A DNA stretch of 9,405 nt from Pseudomonadota bacterium (GTDB lineage Bacteria; Pseudomonadota; Gammaproteobacteria; Burkholderiales; Casimicrobiaceae). The notes below the pieces were generated by a model that saw nothing but the letters and a program-made list of their open reading frames with translations, made no database searches and had not been told where the DNA came from. This document shows, one piece after another, positions 1 to 7,082 of the stretch (positions within the stretch are counted from its first letter, which is position 1; every line of letters starts with the position of its first letter). Position numbers and translations under genes: made by a program. The stretch lies in NCBI GenBank assembly GCA_022709775.1, contig JAKLIE010000038.1, positions 1 through 9,405 of the forward strand, given 5' to 3'.

Positions 1-8
1 ACCGTCCC

Positions 9-857
9 ATGCACATCGTCGGCGTCGACTTCACGAGCGCGCCGTCGCGGCGCAAGGCGATCACCGTGGCGCACGGCCGGCTCGCCGGCTCGACGGTCCG
101 GGTCGAGCGCGTCGACCGTCTCGTCGGCTGGCCTGCGTTCGAAGCGCTGCTCGCGGCGCCGGGTCCCTGGGTCGGCGCGTTCGACTTCCCGTTCGGCCTG
201 CCGCGCGAGCTCGTCGACGCGCTCGGCTGGCCGGGGGCGGGCGAGCGCACACCGCGGGCGTGGCGCGCGTCGATCGCGCACTACGCGGCGCTCGATCGCG
301 CGACGGTGATGCGGACGTTCGCGCGCTTTCGCGCGAAGCGGCCGGCGGGGCGCAAGTACGCGCATCGGGCGACCGAGATCGCGGCGGGCGCGCACGCTTC
401 GATGAAGCTCGTCAACCCGCCCGTTGGTTGGATGCTGCACGAGGGCGCGTCGCGGCTCGCGGCGGCAGGCGTCGACCTGCCCGGCATCGCGAAGGGCGAC
501 CCGTCGCGCGTCGCGCTCGAGGCGTACCCCGGACTCGTGATGCGCAGGATCGCCGAGGCGCGGGGCGAAAAGCGCGCCCCCCCGTACAAGAACGACGCGC
601 GTTCGAAGCAGACGCCGGCACAGCGCGACGCGCGCGTCGGCCTGCTGTGGGCGCTCGTCGAAGGCGCGCATCCGCTCGGCGTGCGCGCGGATCTGCCGAT
701 GGCGCTCGCCGAGGCCGCCGTGGACGACCCGACCGGCGATACGCTGGATGCGATCGCCTGCGCCGTGCAGGCGGCGTGGGGCGAGGTGCGGGCAGGCGAG
801 GGCTACGGCCTGCCCCGGCGCGTCGATCCGGTCGAAGGCTGGATCGCGGGGGCCTGA
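9..857 (+). CDS. DUF429 family protein, predicted RNase H-fold
   Basis: This 282-residue protein resembles the DUF429 family. It opens with a beta-strand motif GVDFTSAP (residues 5-12), followed by GAFDFPFGLP (57-66), an EAYPGL segment (171-176) and a C-terminal DDPTGDTLDAIACAVQA stretch (239-255). The spaced acidic residues D7, D59, E171 and D245/D247 fit the pattern expected of an RNase H-like fold, to which DUF429 proteins have been assigned by prediction. No biochemical role is established that I can name, so nuclease activity is only an inference. The ATG at 9 is accepted because the GVDFTSAP strand follows at once; only eight bases precede it, so a ribosome binding site cannot be judged. 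The next gene has its own promoter, so this gene is probably the end of an upstream unit or stands alone. Confidence 0.8.
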   Translation: MHIVGVDFTSAPSRRKAITVAHGRLAGSTVRVERVDRLVGWPAFEALLAAPGPWVGAFDFPFGLPRELVDALGWPGAGERTPRAWRASIAHYAALDRATVMRTFARFRAKRPAGRKYAHRATEIAAGAHASMKLVNPPVGWMLHEGASRLAAAGVDLPGIAKGDPSRVALEAYPGLVMRRIAEARGEKRAPPYKNDARSKQTPAQRDARVGLLWALVEGAHPLGVRADLPMALAEAAVDDPTGDTLDAIACAVQAAWGEVRAGEGYGLPRRVDPVEGWIAGA

Positions 858-878
858 AGCGACGGTCGCCGCTGCTGC

Positions 879-907
879 TGGCCATTTCGGCCAAGTTGCT
901 CTAAAAT
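879..907 (+). promoter_or_regulatory. Putative sigma70 promoter of the 42-aa protein gene
   Basis: TAAAAT at 902-907 matches the -10 consensus at five of six positions. TGGCCA at 879-884 matches the -35 consensus at four of six, with a 17-base spacer. The AT-rich patch stands out in very GC-rich DNA. The -35 region lies in a small dyad (TGGCC 879-883, GGCCA 889-893, loop ATTTC) that could be an operator or chance. Transcription would begin near 914, giving a leader of about 50 bases. Confidence 0.55.
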
Positions 908-962
908 AGACCCTTTTCGGCGGCCGGTCTTCCGGACGCCTCCCCCGATCCGGAGAGAGACG

Positions 963-1091
963 ATGGCCGATATCAAGCGCAACCGCCGCAACACCCTCGA
1001 GCGCCGCTGCCTGCCCAAGACGTTCAAGCGCATGTTCGTCGGCAGCCAGAAGGGCATCTTCAAGATGCTCGAGAAGATCAAGAAGAGCTGA
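963..1091 (+). CDS. Small strongly basic hypothetical protein, 42 aa
   Basis: This short reading frame encodes 42 residues beginning MADIKRNRRNTLERRC and ending KMLEKIKKS. It has 14 Lys/Arg against 3 Asp/Glu, a single cysteine (C16), no membrane segment and no signal peptide. The first half is arginine-rich and the C-terminal part (about 29-42) could form a basic amphipathic helix. Support for a real gene is strong for its size: a GGAG ribosome binding site at 952-955 lies seven bases before the ATG, a likely promoter lies at 879-907, and a strong intrinsic terminator lies at 1123-1148. It is therefore probably monocistronic. I do not recognise the family. The charge suggests binding to RNA, DNA or the ribosome, but that is inference. 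The transcript could also act partly as a small RNA. Confidence 0.75.
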   Translation: MADIKRNRRNTLERRCLPKTFKRMFVGSQKGIFKMLEKIKKS

Positions 1092-1122
1092 CGCCGCGCG
1101 GCGCTGCCGCGTTGCCGAAGGG

Positions 1123-1148
1123 AAGGCCGCCTGACGGGCGGCCTTTTT
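1123..1148 (+). terminator. Intrinsic terminator after the 42-aa protein gene
   Basis: AAGGCCGCC (1123-1131) pairs perfectly with GGCGGCCTT (1137-1145) around the five-base loop TGACG. The 3' arm runs into five T residues (1144-1148). This is a classic Rho-independent terminator 31 bases after the stop codon, and it isolates the small gene from the metallopeptidase gene downstream. Confidence 0.9.
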
Positions 1149-1182
1149 CATTGCGAAGCGGGCGCGAAGGGCGTTCGGCGAC

Positions 1183-1211
1183 CTGACCGCGCACCGCGGG
1201 AGCGCGACAAT
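1183..1211 (+). promoter_or_regulatory. Putative promoter of the metallopeptidase gene
   Basis: CTGACC at 1183-1188 (four of six to TTGACA) is followed after 17 bases by GACAAT at 1206-1211 (four of six to TATAAT). Transcription would begin near 1218, leaving a leader of about 44 bases. A new promoter is expected here because a strong terminator closes the preceding gene. Confidence 0.4.
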
Positions 1212-1261
1212 GGTCGTCGTACCCTTCCTTTTGCCACAGCGCGCATCCGCGGCCCGTCCCC

Positions 1262-1807
1262 ATGCCCTTCGCCTACTACGACCGCCTCTCGCCCGCCCGC
1301 AAGCGGATCTACCGCGCGAGCGACGCGATCGAGCGCCTCGACCTGCCCGACGGCTTCGCGGCGGGCGCGGAGGTCGACGCGATCGCCATGGCGCTCGTCA
1401 CCGACAATCGCGCCGCGTGCGAGGGCGCGTGCCAGCGGCTCACCGACGCGATCACCGCCGGCTACCGAGTCCCGCCGATCCGCGTCCGTGTGCTGGCGCG
1501 GCGGCCCTCGTCGGACTACGGCGAGCTGCACGGCCTCTACGAGCCCGAGGAGGGGCGCACGCCGGCGCGCATCACGGTCTGGATGCGCACCGCGCAGCGC
1601 CAGCAGGTGGTCGCGTTCCGCTCGTTCCTGCGCACGCTCGTGCACGAGATCGGCCACCACCTCGACTACGAGCTCTTCAAGCTCGCGGAGACCTTCCACA
1701 CCGAGGGCTTCTACAAGCGCGAGTCGACGCTCTCGGCCGCGCTGATGGCCCGGATGGCCCTGCCTCCGCCGCCGCCGCGCAGCCGGGCACGGTCCCAGCC
1801 GCCGTAG
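1262..1807 (+). CDS. Putative HEIGH zinc metallopeptidase, uncharacterised
   Basis: This 181-residue protein carries TLVHEIGHHLDYE at residues 125-137, a clear HExxH zinc-binding motif with H128 and H132 as ligands and E129 as the catalytic base. A third ligand may be H146 or E148 in the following FHTEGFYKRES segment (145-155), which looks like a conserved family feature. The opening YYDRLSPARKRIYRAS suggests a helical N-terminal region. No signal peptide or membrane segment is seen, so a cytoplasmic location is likely. The C-terminus ends in a run of prolines and arginines (168-181) that is probably disordered. No good ribosome binding site precedes the ATG at 1262, so the start is less secure than the frame. 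Substrate and role are unknown. A SprT-like or toxin-antitoxin link would be speculation. Confidence 0.75.
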   Translation: MPFAYYDRLSPARKRIYRASDAIERLDLPDGFAAGAEVDAIAMALVTDNRAACEGACQRLTDAITAGYRVPPIRVRVLARRPSSDYGELHGLYEPEEGRTPARITVWMRTAQRQQVVAFRSFLRTLVHEIGHHLDYELFKLAETFHTEGFYKRESTLSAALMARMALPPPPPRSRARSQPP

Positions 1808-1862
1808 TCCGGCCCCGTCCCGGCGCCGTTCGCGCCTCGTTTGCCGCGCCTCGTCGCGCCGC

Positions 1863-1891
1863 CTGCCCGCGTCCCCGGGCTGCGGTACAAT
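1863..1891 (+). promoter_or_regulatory. Putative ahcY promoter
   Basis: TACAAT at 1886-1891 matches the -10 consensus at five of six positions. The matching -35 position 17 bases upstream (CTGCCC, 1863-1868) is weak, at three of six. Transcription would start near 1898, which coincides with the 5' end of the riboswitch P1 stem at 1899; this agreement is the best support for the call. Confidence 0.6.
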
Positions 1892-1898
1892 CCGCCCC

Positions 1899-1976
1899 CT
1901 CCGAGGAGCGCTGCAATCGGAGGGCCCGCCCGGGCCCTCGACCAGGCTCGGAGCCCTCCCGATTCGAACGGCGCTC
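1899..1976 (+). ncRNA. S-adenosylhomocysteine (SAH) riboswitch
   Basis: The segment has the layout of the SAH riboswitch class known upstream of ahcY in proteobacteria. P1 forms between CTCCGAG (1899-1905) and CTCGGAG (1947-1953), seven perfect pairs. The conserved core GAGCGCTGCAA (1906-1916) follows the P1 5' strand directly, and ACCAGG (1941-1946) precedes the 3' strand. An internal stem pairs GAGGGCCC (1920-1927) with GGGCCCTC (1932-1939). The pseudoknot pairs GAGCGC (1906-1911) with GCGCTC (1971-1976), six perfect pairs. From established knowledge, this class binds SAH selectively over SAM and raises expression of SAH-recycling genes when SAH accumulates, which suits its place before ahcY. 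Confidence 0.95.
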
Positions 1977-1981
1977 GTTGA

Positions 1982-2041
1982 CCCGTGACCTCACGGGACG
2001 ACGGGCGCGTGCCTCCCCGGTCGTTCCGCGAAGCCACTTCG
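1982..2041 (+). promoter_or_regulatory. Hairpins between SAH riboswitch and ahcY start (possible expression platform)
   Basis: Two perfect hairpins lie between the aptamer and the start codon. CCCGTGA (1982-1988) pairs with TCACGGG (1991-1997), beginning six bases after the pseudoknot. CGAAG (2029-2033) pairs with CTTCG (2037-2041) around CCA, ending just before the AGGAG ribosome binding site (2045-2049). Neither is followed by a T tract, so intrinsic termination is unlikely, and control of translation or of RNA stability is more plausible. The regulatory role is inference. Confidence 0.4.
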
Positions 2042-2056
2042 ACGAGGAGTGACAGG

Positions 2057-3484
<1,428 letters not shown>

Positions 3485-3542
3485 TTCGCGGGAAGGTCCG
3501 CAACGATGCGTCCGGATCGGCGGCGTGCGCGGCCGGGACTTT

Positions 3543-3617
3543 GTGGGTCGGCCCCATGCGGGTCGGGCTTCCGAGCGACGGGCAGGACGCACCGCGTCGG
3601 GCTTCAGCCGGACCCAC
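3543..3617. repeat. REP-like palindromic repeat cluster after ahcY
   Basis: The ahcY-panE spacer contains related short motifs: GGGTCGG at 3545 and again at 3560, and GTCGGGCTT at 3562-3570 and again at 3596-3604. The last copy is part of an imperfect palindrome, GTCGGGCTTCAGCCGGAC (3596-3613), with one mismatch in eight arm positions. The outer arms GTGGGTC (3543-3549) and GACCCAC (3611-3617) are perfectly complementary. GTCGGGCTTCAGCC-type palindromes resemble repetitive extragenic elements of GC-rich proteobacteria. The cluster may also stabilise or end the ahcY transcript. Whether it recurs in the genome cannot be seen here. Confidence 0.45.
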
Positions 3618-3668
3618 GAGGGCTGCGCTGCCCGCGATCGCGGGCGAGGTCGGGATGAAGGAACGGTG

Positions 3669-4589
3669 ATGAAGATCGCGGTGATCGGCGCCGGTGGCGT
3701 CGGCGGGTACTTCGGCGCGAGGCTCGCGCAGGCGGGCCACGACGTCACGTTCGTCGCGCGCCGGCGCCACCTCGCAGCGATCCGCGAGCACGGACTTGCG
3801 ATCGAGAGCGCGCTCGGCAACGCGACCGTGCGCTGCCCCGCGACCGACGACCTCCCGGCGCTCGGCCCCGTCGACGTCGCGATGCTGTGCGTCAAGCTGT
3901 GGGACGTCGACGCGACCGCGCCGCAGCTCGCAGACGTCGTGTCGAACGGCGGCGTCGTGATCCCGTTCCAGAACGGCGTCGAGAGCGCCGACCGGGTGGC
4001 CGCCGTGCTAGGCCCCGCGCACGTGCTGGGCGGCGTCGCCTACATCGCAGCGACGATCCGCGCGCCCGGCGTGATCGCGCACACCGGCACGATGGCGCGG
4101 CTCCGCGTGGGAGCGTTTCCGGGCGGACCGGACGGCCGCGCCGCCGCCTACGCCGACGCGTGCCGCTCGGCGGGCATCGAGATCGAGCTCGCCCCCGACA
4201 TCCGGCGCGCGCTGTGGGAGAAGTTCGTGTTCCTCGCGTCGTTCTCGGGCATCACGTCGGCGGCGCGTGTGCCGATCGGCGTCGTCCGCGCCGATCCCGA
4301 CCTGCGGGCGACGCTCGAGGCGGCGATGCGCGAAGTGTCGGCGGTCGGTCGCGCGCGTGGCGTCGTGCTGCCCGACGACTTCGTCGCGAAGCAGCTCGCG
4401 TTCGCCGACGGCCTGCCCGCGGCGATGCGCTCGTCGATGCTGAACGACCTCGAGTCGGGCTTCCGGCTCGAGGTGCCGTGGCTCTCCGGGGCGGTCGCGC
4501 GCATGGCGCGCGAGTCCGGCCTCGAGGCGCCGGTGCACGCCACGCTCCACGCGATCCTCAAACCCTACGCCGGCGGCCGCTCCGCCTGA
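3669..4589 (+). CDS. panE: 2-dehydropantoate 2-reductase family protein (PanE/ApbA)
   Basis: PanE reduces ketopantoate to pantoate with NADPH in pantothenate and CoA synthesis. This 306-residue protein has the family layout: a Rossmann loop GAGGVGGYFG (7-16), CVKLWD with K76, FQNGVES with N102, LWEKFVFLASFSGIT with K185 at the general-acid position, and the C-terminal helical domain with SSMLNDLESG (255-264) and LEVPWLSGAV (267-276). The acidic E268 aligns with the substrate-binding glutamate, but the following Asp of some PanE enzymes is Pro here, so a different 2-oxo acid substrate is possible. The start at 3669 has AAGGA (3658-3662) six bases upstream and begins exactly at the Rossmann strand. 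The gene ends 14 bases before the membrane protein gene and probably shares its transcript. Its position between ahcY and metF looks like an insertion. Confidence 0.85.
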   Translation: MKIAVIGAGGVGGYFGARLAQAGHDVTFVARRRHLAAIREHGLAIESALGNATVRCPATDDLPALGPVDVAMLCVKLWDVDATAPQLADVVSNGGVVIPFQNGVESADRVAAVLGPAHVLGGVAYIAATIRAPGVIAHTGTMARLRVGAFPGGPDGRAAAYADACRSAGIEIELAPDIRRALWEKFVFLASFSGITSAARVPIGVVRADPDLRATLEAAMREVSAVGRARGVVLPDDFVAKQLAFADGLPAAMRSSMLNDLESGFRLEVPWLSGAVARMARESGLEAPVHATLHAILKPYAGGRSA

Positions 4590-4603
4590 ACCGGAGGTCC
4601 CCG

Positions 4604-4966
4604 ATGCGAATCCTCGTCGCCTGGCTCATCAACGCGCTCGCGCTGTTCCTGCTGCCCTACGTGTTCCCGTGGGTGACCGTCGACTCGATGGGGGCGGCGC
4701 TGATCGCCGCGCTCGTGCTCGGCCTGATCAACGCGCTGATCCGCCCGATCCTGTTCCTGCTGACGCTGCCGGCGACGATCCTCACGCTCGGCTTGTTCAT
4801 CTTCGTGATCAACGGCCTCCTGTTCTGGTGGGTCGGATCGTTCCTCGAGGGCTTCCGCGTGTCGGGATTCTGGTCCGGCGTGTTCGGCGCGATCGTCTAC
4901 AGCCTGATCACCTGGGCGATCGCCGCGATCGTGCTTCCCTCCCCGCGCCAGGAGGCGTCGCGGTGA
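4604..4966 (+). CDS. PF04020 (phage holin family) small membrane protein
   Basis: This 120-residue protein is almost wholly hydrophobic, with about four predicted membrane helices (roughly 2-22, 28-46, 48-73 and 88-113) and a short polar tail. The motif LGLINALIRPILFLLTLP (residues 39-56), followed by TLGLFIFVINGLLFW, is typical of PF04020, named after a mycobacteriophage holin but widespread on bacterial chromosomes. No lytic role is implied: there is no endolysin or phage gene nearby. A GGAGG ribosome binding site (4593-4597) lies six bases before the ATG. The stop codon overlaps the metF start (GTGA), implying translational coupling. In betaproteobacteria such genes are, to my knowledge, often found between ahcY and metF, but the reason is not known. 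Confidence 0.88.
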   Translation: MRILVAWLINALALFLLPYVFPWVTVDSMGAALIAALVLGLINALIRPILFLLTLPATILTLGLFIFVINGLLFWWVGSFLEGFRVSGFWSGVFGAIVYSLITWAIAAIVLPSPRQEASR

Positions 4967-5802
4967 GCGCAGCGGCACGTTCGTACAGTCTCGAGTTCTT
5001 TCCGCCGCGCACGGCCGAGGGCGTCGAGAAGCTGCGCGCGGCTCGCCGCCAGCTCTCGCAGCTCAAGCCCGCGTTCTGTTCCGTCACGTTCGGCGCGGGC
5101 GGCTCGACGCGCGAAGGCACGCTCGAGACGGTCCTCGAGATCCGCGCCGAGGGCGTGCCGGCCGCGCCGCACATCTCGTGCATCGGCTCGACGCGGGCGA
5201 GCCTCGCCGAGGTGCTCGCGCAATACCGCGGGCACGGCATCCGCCACCTCGTCGCGCTGCGCGGCGACATGCCGTCCGGCACGTTCGACGCGGGCGAGTT
5301 CCGCTACGCGAACGAGCTCGTCGCGTTCATCCGCGAGGTGTCCGGCGACTGGTTCCACGTCGACGTGGCGGCGTACCCGGAGATGCACCCGCAGGCGGGC
5401 TCGCCGCAGGCCGACCTCGCGAACTTCAAGCGCAAGGTCGAGGCCGGCGCGAATTCGGCGATCACGCAGTACTTCTTCAACGCCGACGCGTACCTTCGGT
5501 TCGTCGACGACTGCGACGCGATGGGCATCCGCGTCCCGATCGTGCCGGGCATCATGCCGATCGCGAGCGCGTCGAAGCTCGCGCGCTTCTCGGATGCGTG
5601 CGGTGCCGAGATCCCCCGCTGGATCCGGAGGCGCCTCGAGGGCTACGGCGACGACGTCGCGTCGATCCGCGCCTTCGGGCTCGACGTCGTGACCGACCTG
5701 TGCGCGAAGCTCGTCGCGCGCGGCGCCCCCGGCCTGCACTTCTACACGCTGAACCAGGCGTCGCTCACGACGACGATCTGGCAGCGGCTCGGATTGTCGT
5801 AG
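4963..5802 (+). CDS. metF: Methylenetetrahydrofolate reductase
   Basis: MetF uses FAD and NADH to reduce 5,10-methylene-tetrahydrofolate to 5-methyl-tetrahydrofolate, the methyl donor for methionine synthesis from homocysteine. The 279-residue protein is a single TIM-barrel of normal bacterial length. Motifs in order are SLEFFPPR (9-16) with catalytic E11, SVTFGAGGST (40-49), ALRGD (98-102) with D102 near the flavin, VAAYPEMHP (135-143), ITQYFFN (167-173), PGIMPI (195-200) and GLHFYTLN (257-264). The start is GTG at 4963, overlapping the upstream TGA, with AGGAGG at 4950-4955 seven bases before it. Residue SLEFFPP close to the N-terminus supports this start. It completes the methyl-cycle block begun by ahcY, since homocysteine made by AhcY is remethylated with the MetF product. 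Confidence 0.97.
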   Translation: MSAAARSYSLEFFPPRTAEGVEKLRAARRQLSQLKPAFCSVTFGAGGSTREGTLETVLEIRAEGVPAAPHISCIGSTRASLAEVLAQYRGHGIRHLVALRGDMPSGTFDAGEFRYANELVAFIREVSGDWFHVDVAAYPEMHPQAGSPQADLANFKRKVEAGANSAITQYFFNADAYLRFVDDCDAMGIRVPIVPGIMPIASASKLARFSDACGAEIPRWIRRRLEGYGDDVASIRAFGLDVVTDLCAKLVARGAPGLHFYTLNQASLTTTIWQRLGLS

Positions 5803-5821
5803 TCGACGCGGGCGGGCCGGC

Positions 5822-6205
5822 GTGGCCAACTCGTCCGGCTTCATCGACCACCTGCGCGAGCTGATGCGCGCCGGCGGACGCACGGTCGCCACGCGCGCGA
5901 TGTTCGGCGGGCACGGCGTCTACGTCGACGGCCTGTTCGTCGCGATCGTCGACGACGACGTGCCATACCTGCGCGCGGACGACGTCAATCGCGGCGAGTT
6001 CTCGGATCTCGGCCTGCCGGCGTTCGAGTACACGACCAAGGGCGGCGCGCGGCATGCGATGGGCTATTTTCGCGCCCCCGACGACGCGCTCGAGGGCGCG
6101 CACGCGATGGCGCCCTGGGTGCGATCCGCGCTCGGCGCCGCACTGCGGAGTGCAGCGGCGAAGGCCGCGCCCCGACCGAAGCGGCGGGCGCGCAAGCCCG
6201 CGTAG
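5822..6205 (+). CDS. TfoX N-terminal domain protein
   Basis: The 127-residue protein matches the TfoX/Sxy N-terminal domain. It has RAMFGGHGVYVDGLFVAIV at 25-43, then PYLRADD (48-54), PAFEYTTKGG near 67-76, MGYFRAPDDALE and a final APWVRSALGAAL helix. The C-terminal domain of full-length TfoX, the competence regulator of gammaproteobacteria, is absent; instead there is a basic tail rich in Ala, Lys, Arg and Pro. Single-domain proteins of this kind are common in many bacteria and have no firmly established function, so a competence role should not be assumed. The GTG start at 5822 is the only suitable one after the metF stop, 19 bases away, and has only a weak GGGCGGG-like binding site. It may be cotranscribed with metF. 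Confidence 0.85.
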   Translation: MANSSGFIDHLRELMRAGGRTVATRAMFGGHGVYVDGLFVAIVDDDVPYLRADDVNRGEFSDLGLPAFEYTTKGGARHAMGYFRAPDDALEGAHAMAPWVRSALGAALRSAAAKAAPRPKRRARKPA

Positions 6206-6243
6206 CGGGCGTCGCTCGCCGGGGGCCGCGCGAGGCGCATGTC

Positions 6244-6972
6244 CTAGCCGCGCCGGAACGACGTCAGCTCGATCACCGCATGCTGGCTGCGGAACGTCGC
6301 GCGCGAAAGCGGGTCGCCCTTGTCGAAGTACTGGGCTTCCTTCTCTTCGAGGACCGTGTTGCCGACGGACGGGGCGTACCAGAAGAGGTGGTTGCACTCG
6401 GTCGCAGTGCGCCAGAACTCCTCGTCGTCGAGCCGGATCAGCACGCGAATGCCGATCGCGTCGAACGTGCCCGCGGGCGTCGCGATCGACCGCCATCCCG
6501 CGACACGCGCGTGGTAGTTGATCGTTCCGGCGCGCCCGCCCGGCTCGCTCACGTTGGCCGCGAAGAGCGACCAGCTATCGCCCCGCGTGAGCGGGTAGCG
6601 CCAGCGCGGCAGCGGCTGCGCGAAACGTCGCGTCTCGTTGTCGAAGATCGCGCCGACCGCGAGGTCGCCCGGCGACGTCCAGTGCTCGACGCGCGTCGTG
6701 TCGATGCGCGGCCCTTTCCAGCCGACGCGTATGTCGATGCCGGCGGCGCTCGCCGCGACCACTTCGCGCGTCTCGTCCCAGAGGAGCGGATCGCGGAAGC
6801 CGTCGCGGCCGCTGTAGACCCAGCGGTCGCCGGGCTCGAGCACGGGCGCCGGCGCGGGCGGGCCGTCGGCGGCGCCGGGAACGCCCGCGCATGCGGCGAT
6901 GAGCGACGCGAGCGGCGCGGCGGAGGCGGCGGCGAGGAGCCGCCTCCGGTTCGGATCGAAGGTCGCATTCAT
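6244..6972 (-). CDS. Putative Tat-exported lipoprotein, uncharacterised
   Basis: The 242-residue protein begins with a positively charged N-terminus carrying NRRRLLAA (8-15), a hydrophobic stretch and the lipobox IAAC ending at C28. This predicts an exported lipoprotein; the RRR-L-L pattern fits a Tat signal. The mature part follows a Pro/Ala-rich linker (about 31-44) and includes GDRWVYSGRDGFRDPLLWDETREVV. It is rich in aromatic and alternating polar residues that suggest beta structure, and later has a GTFDAIGIRVLIRLDD segment and YAPSVGNTVLEEKEAQYF, reminiscent of DUF3108-like envelope proteins. I do not recognise a defined family. A TATGAT -10-like element sits at 7005-7010 on this strand, about 33 bases before the ATG. 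The gene is convergent with the TfoX gene and divergent from the next one. Confidence 0.75.
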   Translation of the reverse strand: MNATFDPNRRRLLAAASAAPLASLIAACAGVPGAADGPPAPAPVLEPGDRWVYSGRDGFRDPLLWDETREVVAASAAGIDIRVGWKGPRIDTTRVEHWTSPGDLAVGAIFDNETRRFAQPLPRWRYPLTRGDSWSLFAANVSEPGGRAGTINYHARVAGWRSIATPAGTFDAIGIRVLIRLDDEEFWRTATECNHLFWYAPSVGNTVLEEKEAQYFDKGDPLSRATFRSQHAVIELTSFRRG

Positions 6973-7004
6973 CGCGGATCCCGGGCGTTGGGAAGATCGA
7001 GCCC

Positions 7005-7010
7005 ATCATA
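7005..7010 (-). promoter_or_regulatory. Putative -10 element of the lipoprotein gene
   Basis: On the minus strand these bases read TATGAT, five of six to the -10 consensus, in an otherwise GC-rich divergent spacer. No convincing -35 box is seen 16-18 bases upstream. Transcription would begin near 6998 and give a leader of only about 26 bases. Confidence 0.4.
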
Positions 7011-7082
7011 GCGCGCTTGCGCGGCGCGCGCGTTTGCCCGATGCTGCGAGGCGCGCCCGTCCGGGGCGCCCCGGGAGGATGG

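Noticed and set aside
1985..2056. A longer N-terminus for AhcY starting at the GTG at 1985
   Set aside because: It would translate the structured RNA leader, and the ATG at 2057 has a strong AGGAG at the right distance and the usual AhcY N-terminus.
4604..4966. A prophage remnant suggested by the name phage holin
   Set aside because: PF04020 proteins are common chromosomal membrane proteins, and there is no endolysin, integrase, capsid or tail gene in the window.
6184..6201. Hairpin GCGGGC/GCCCGC at the end of the TfoX gene as a terminator
   Set aside because: It lies inside the coding region, has only six pairs and is not followed by T residues; such stems arise readily at this GC content.
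5822..6205. A competence regulation role for the TfoX-like gene
   Set aside because: Only the N-terminal domain is present and no competence genes are nearby; the name alone does not support the role.
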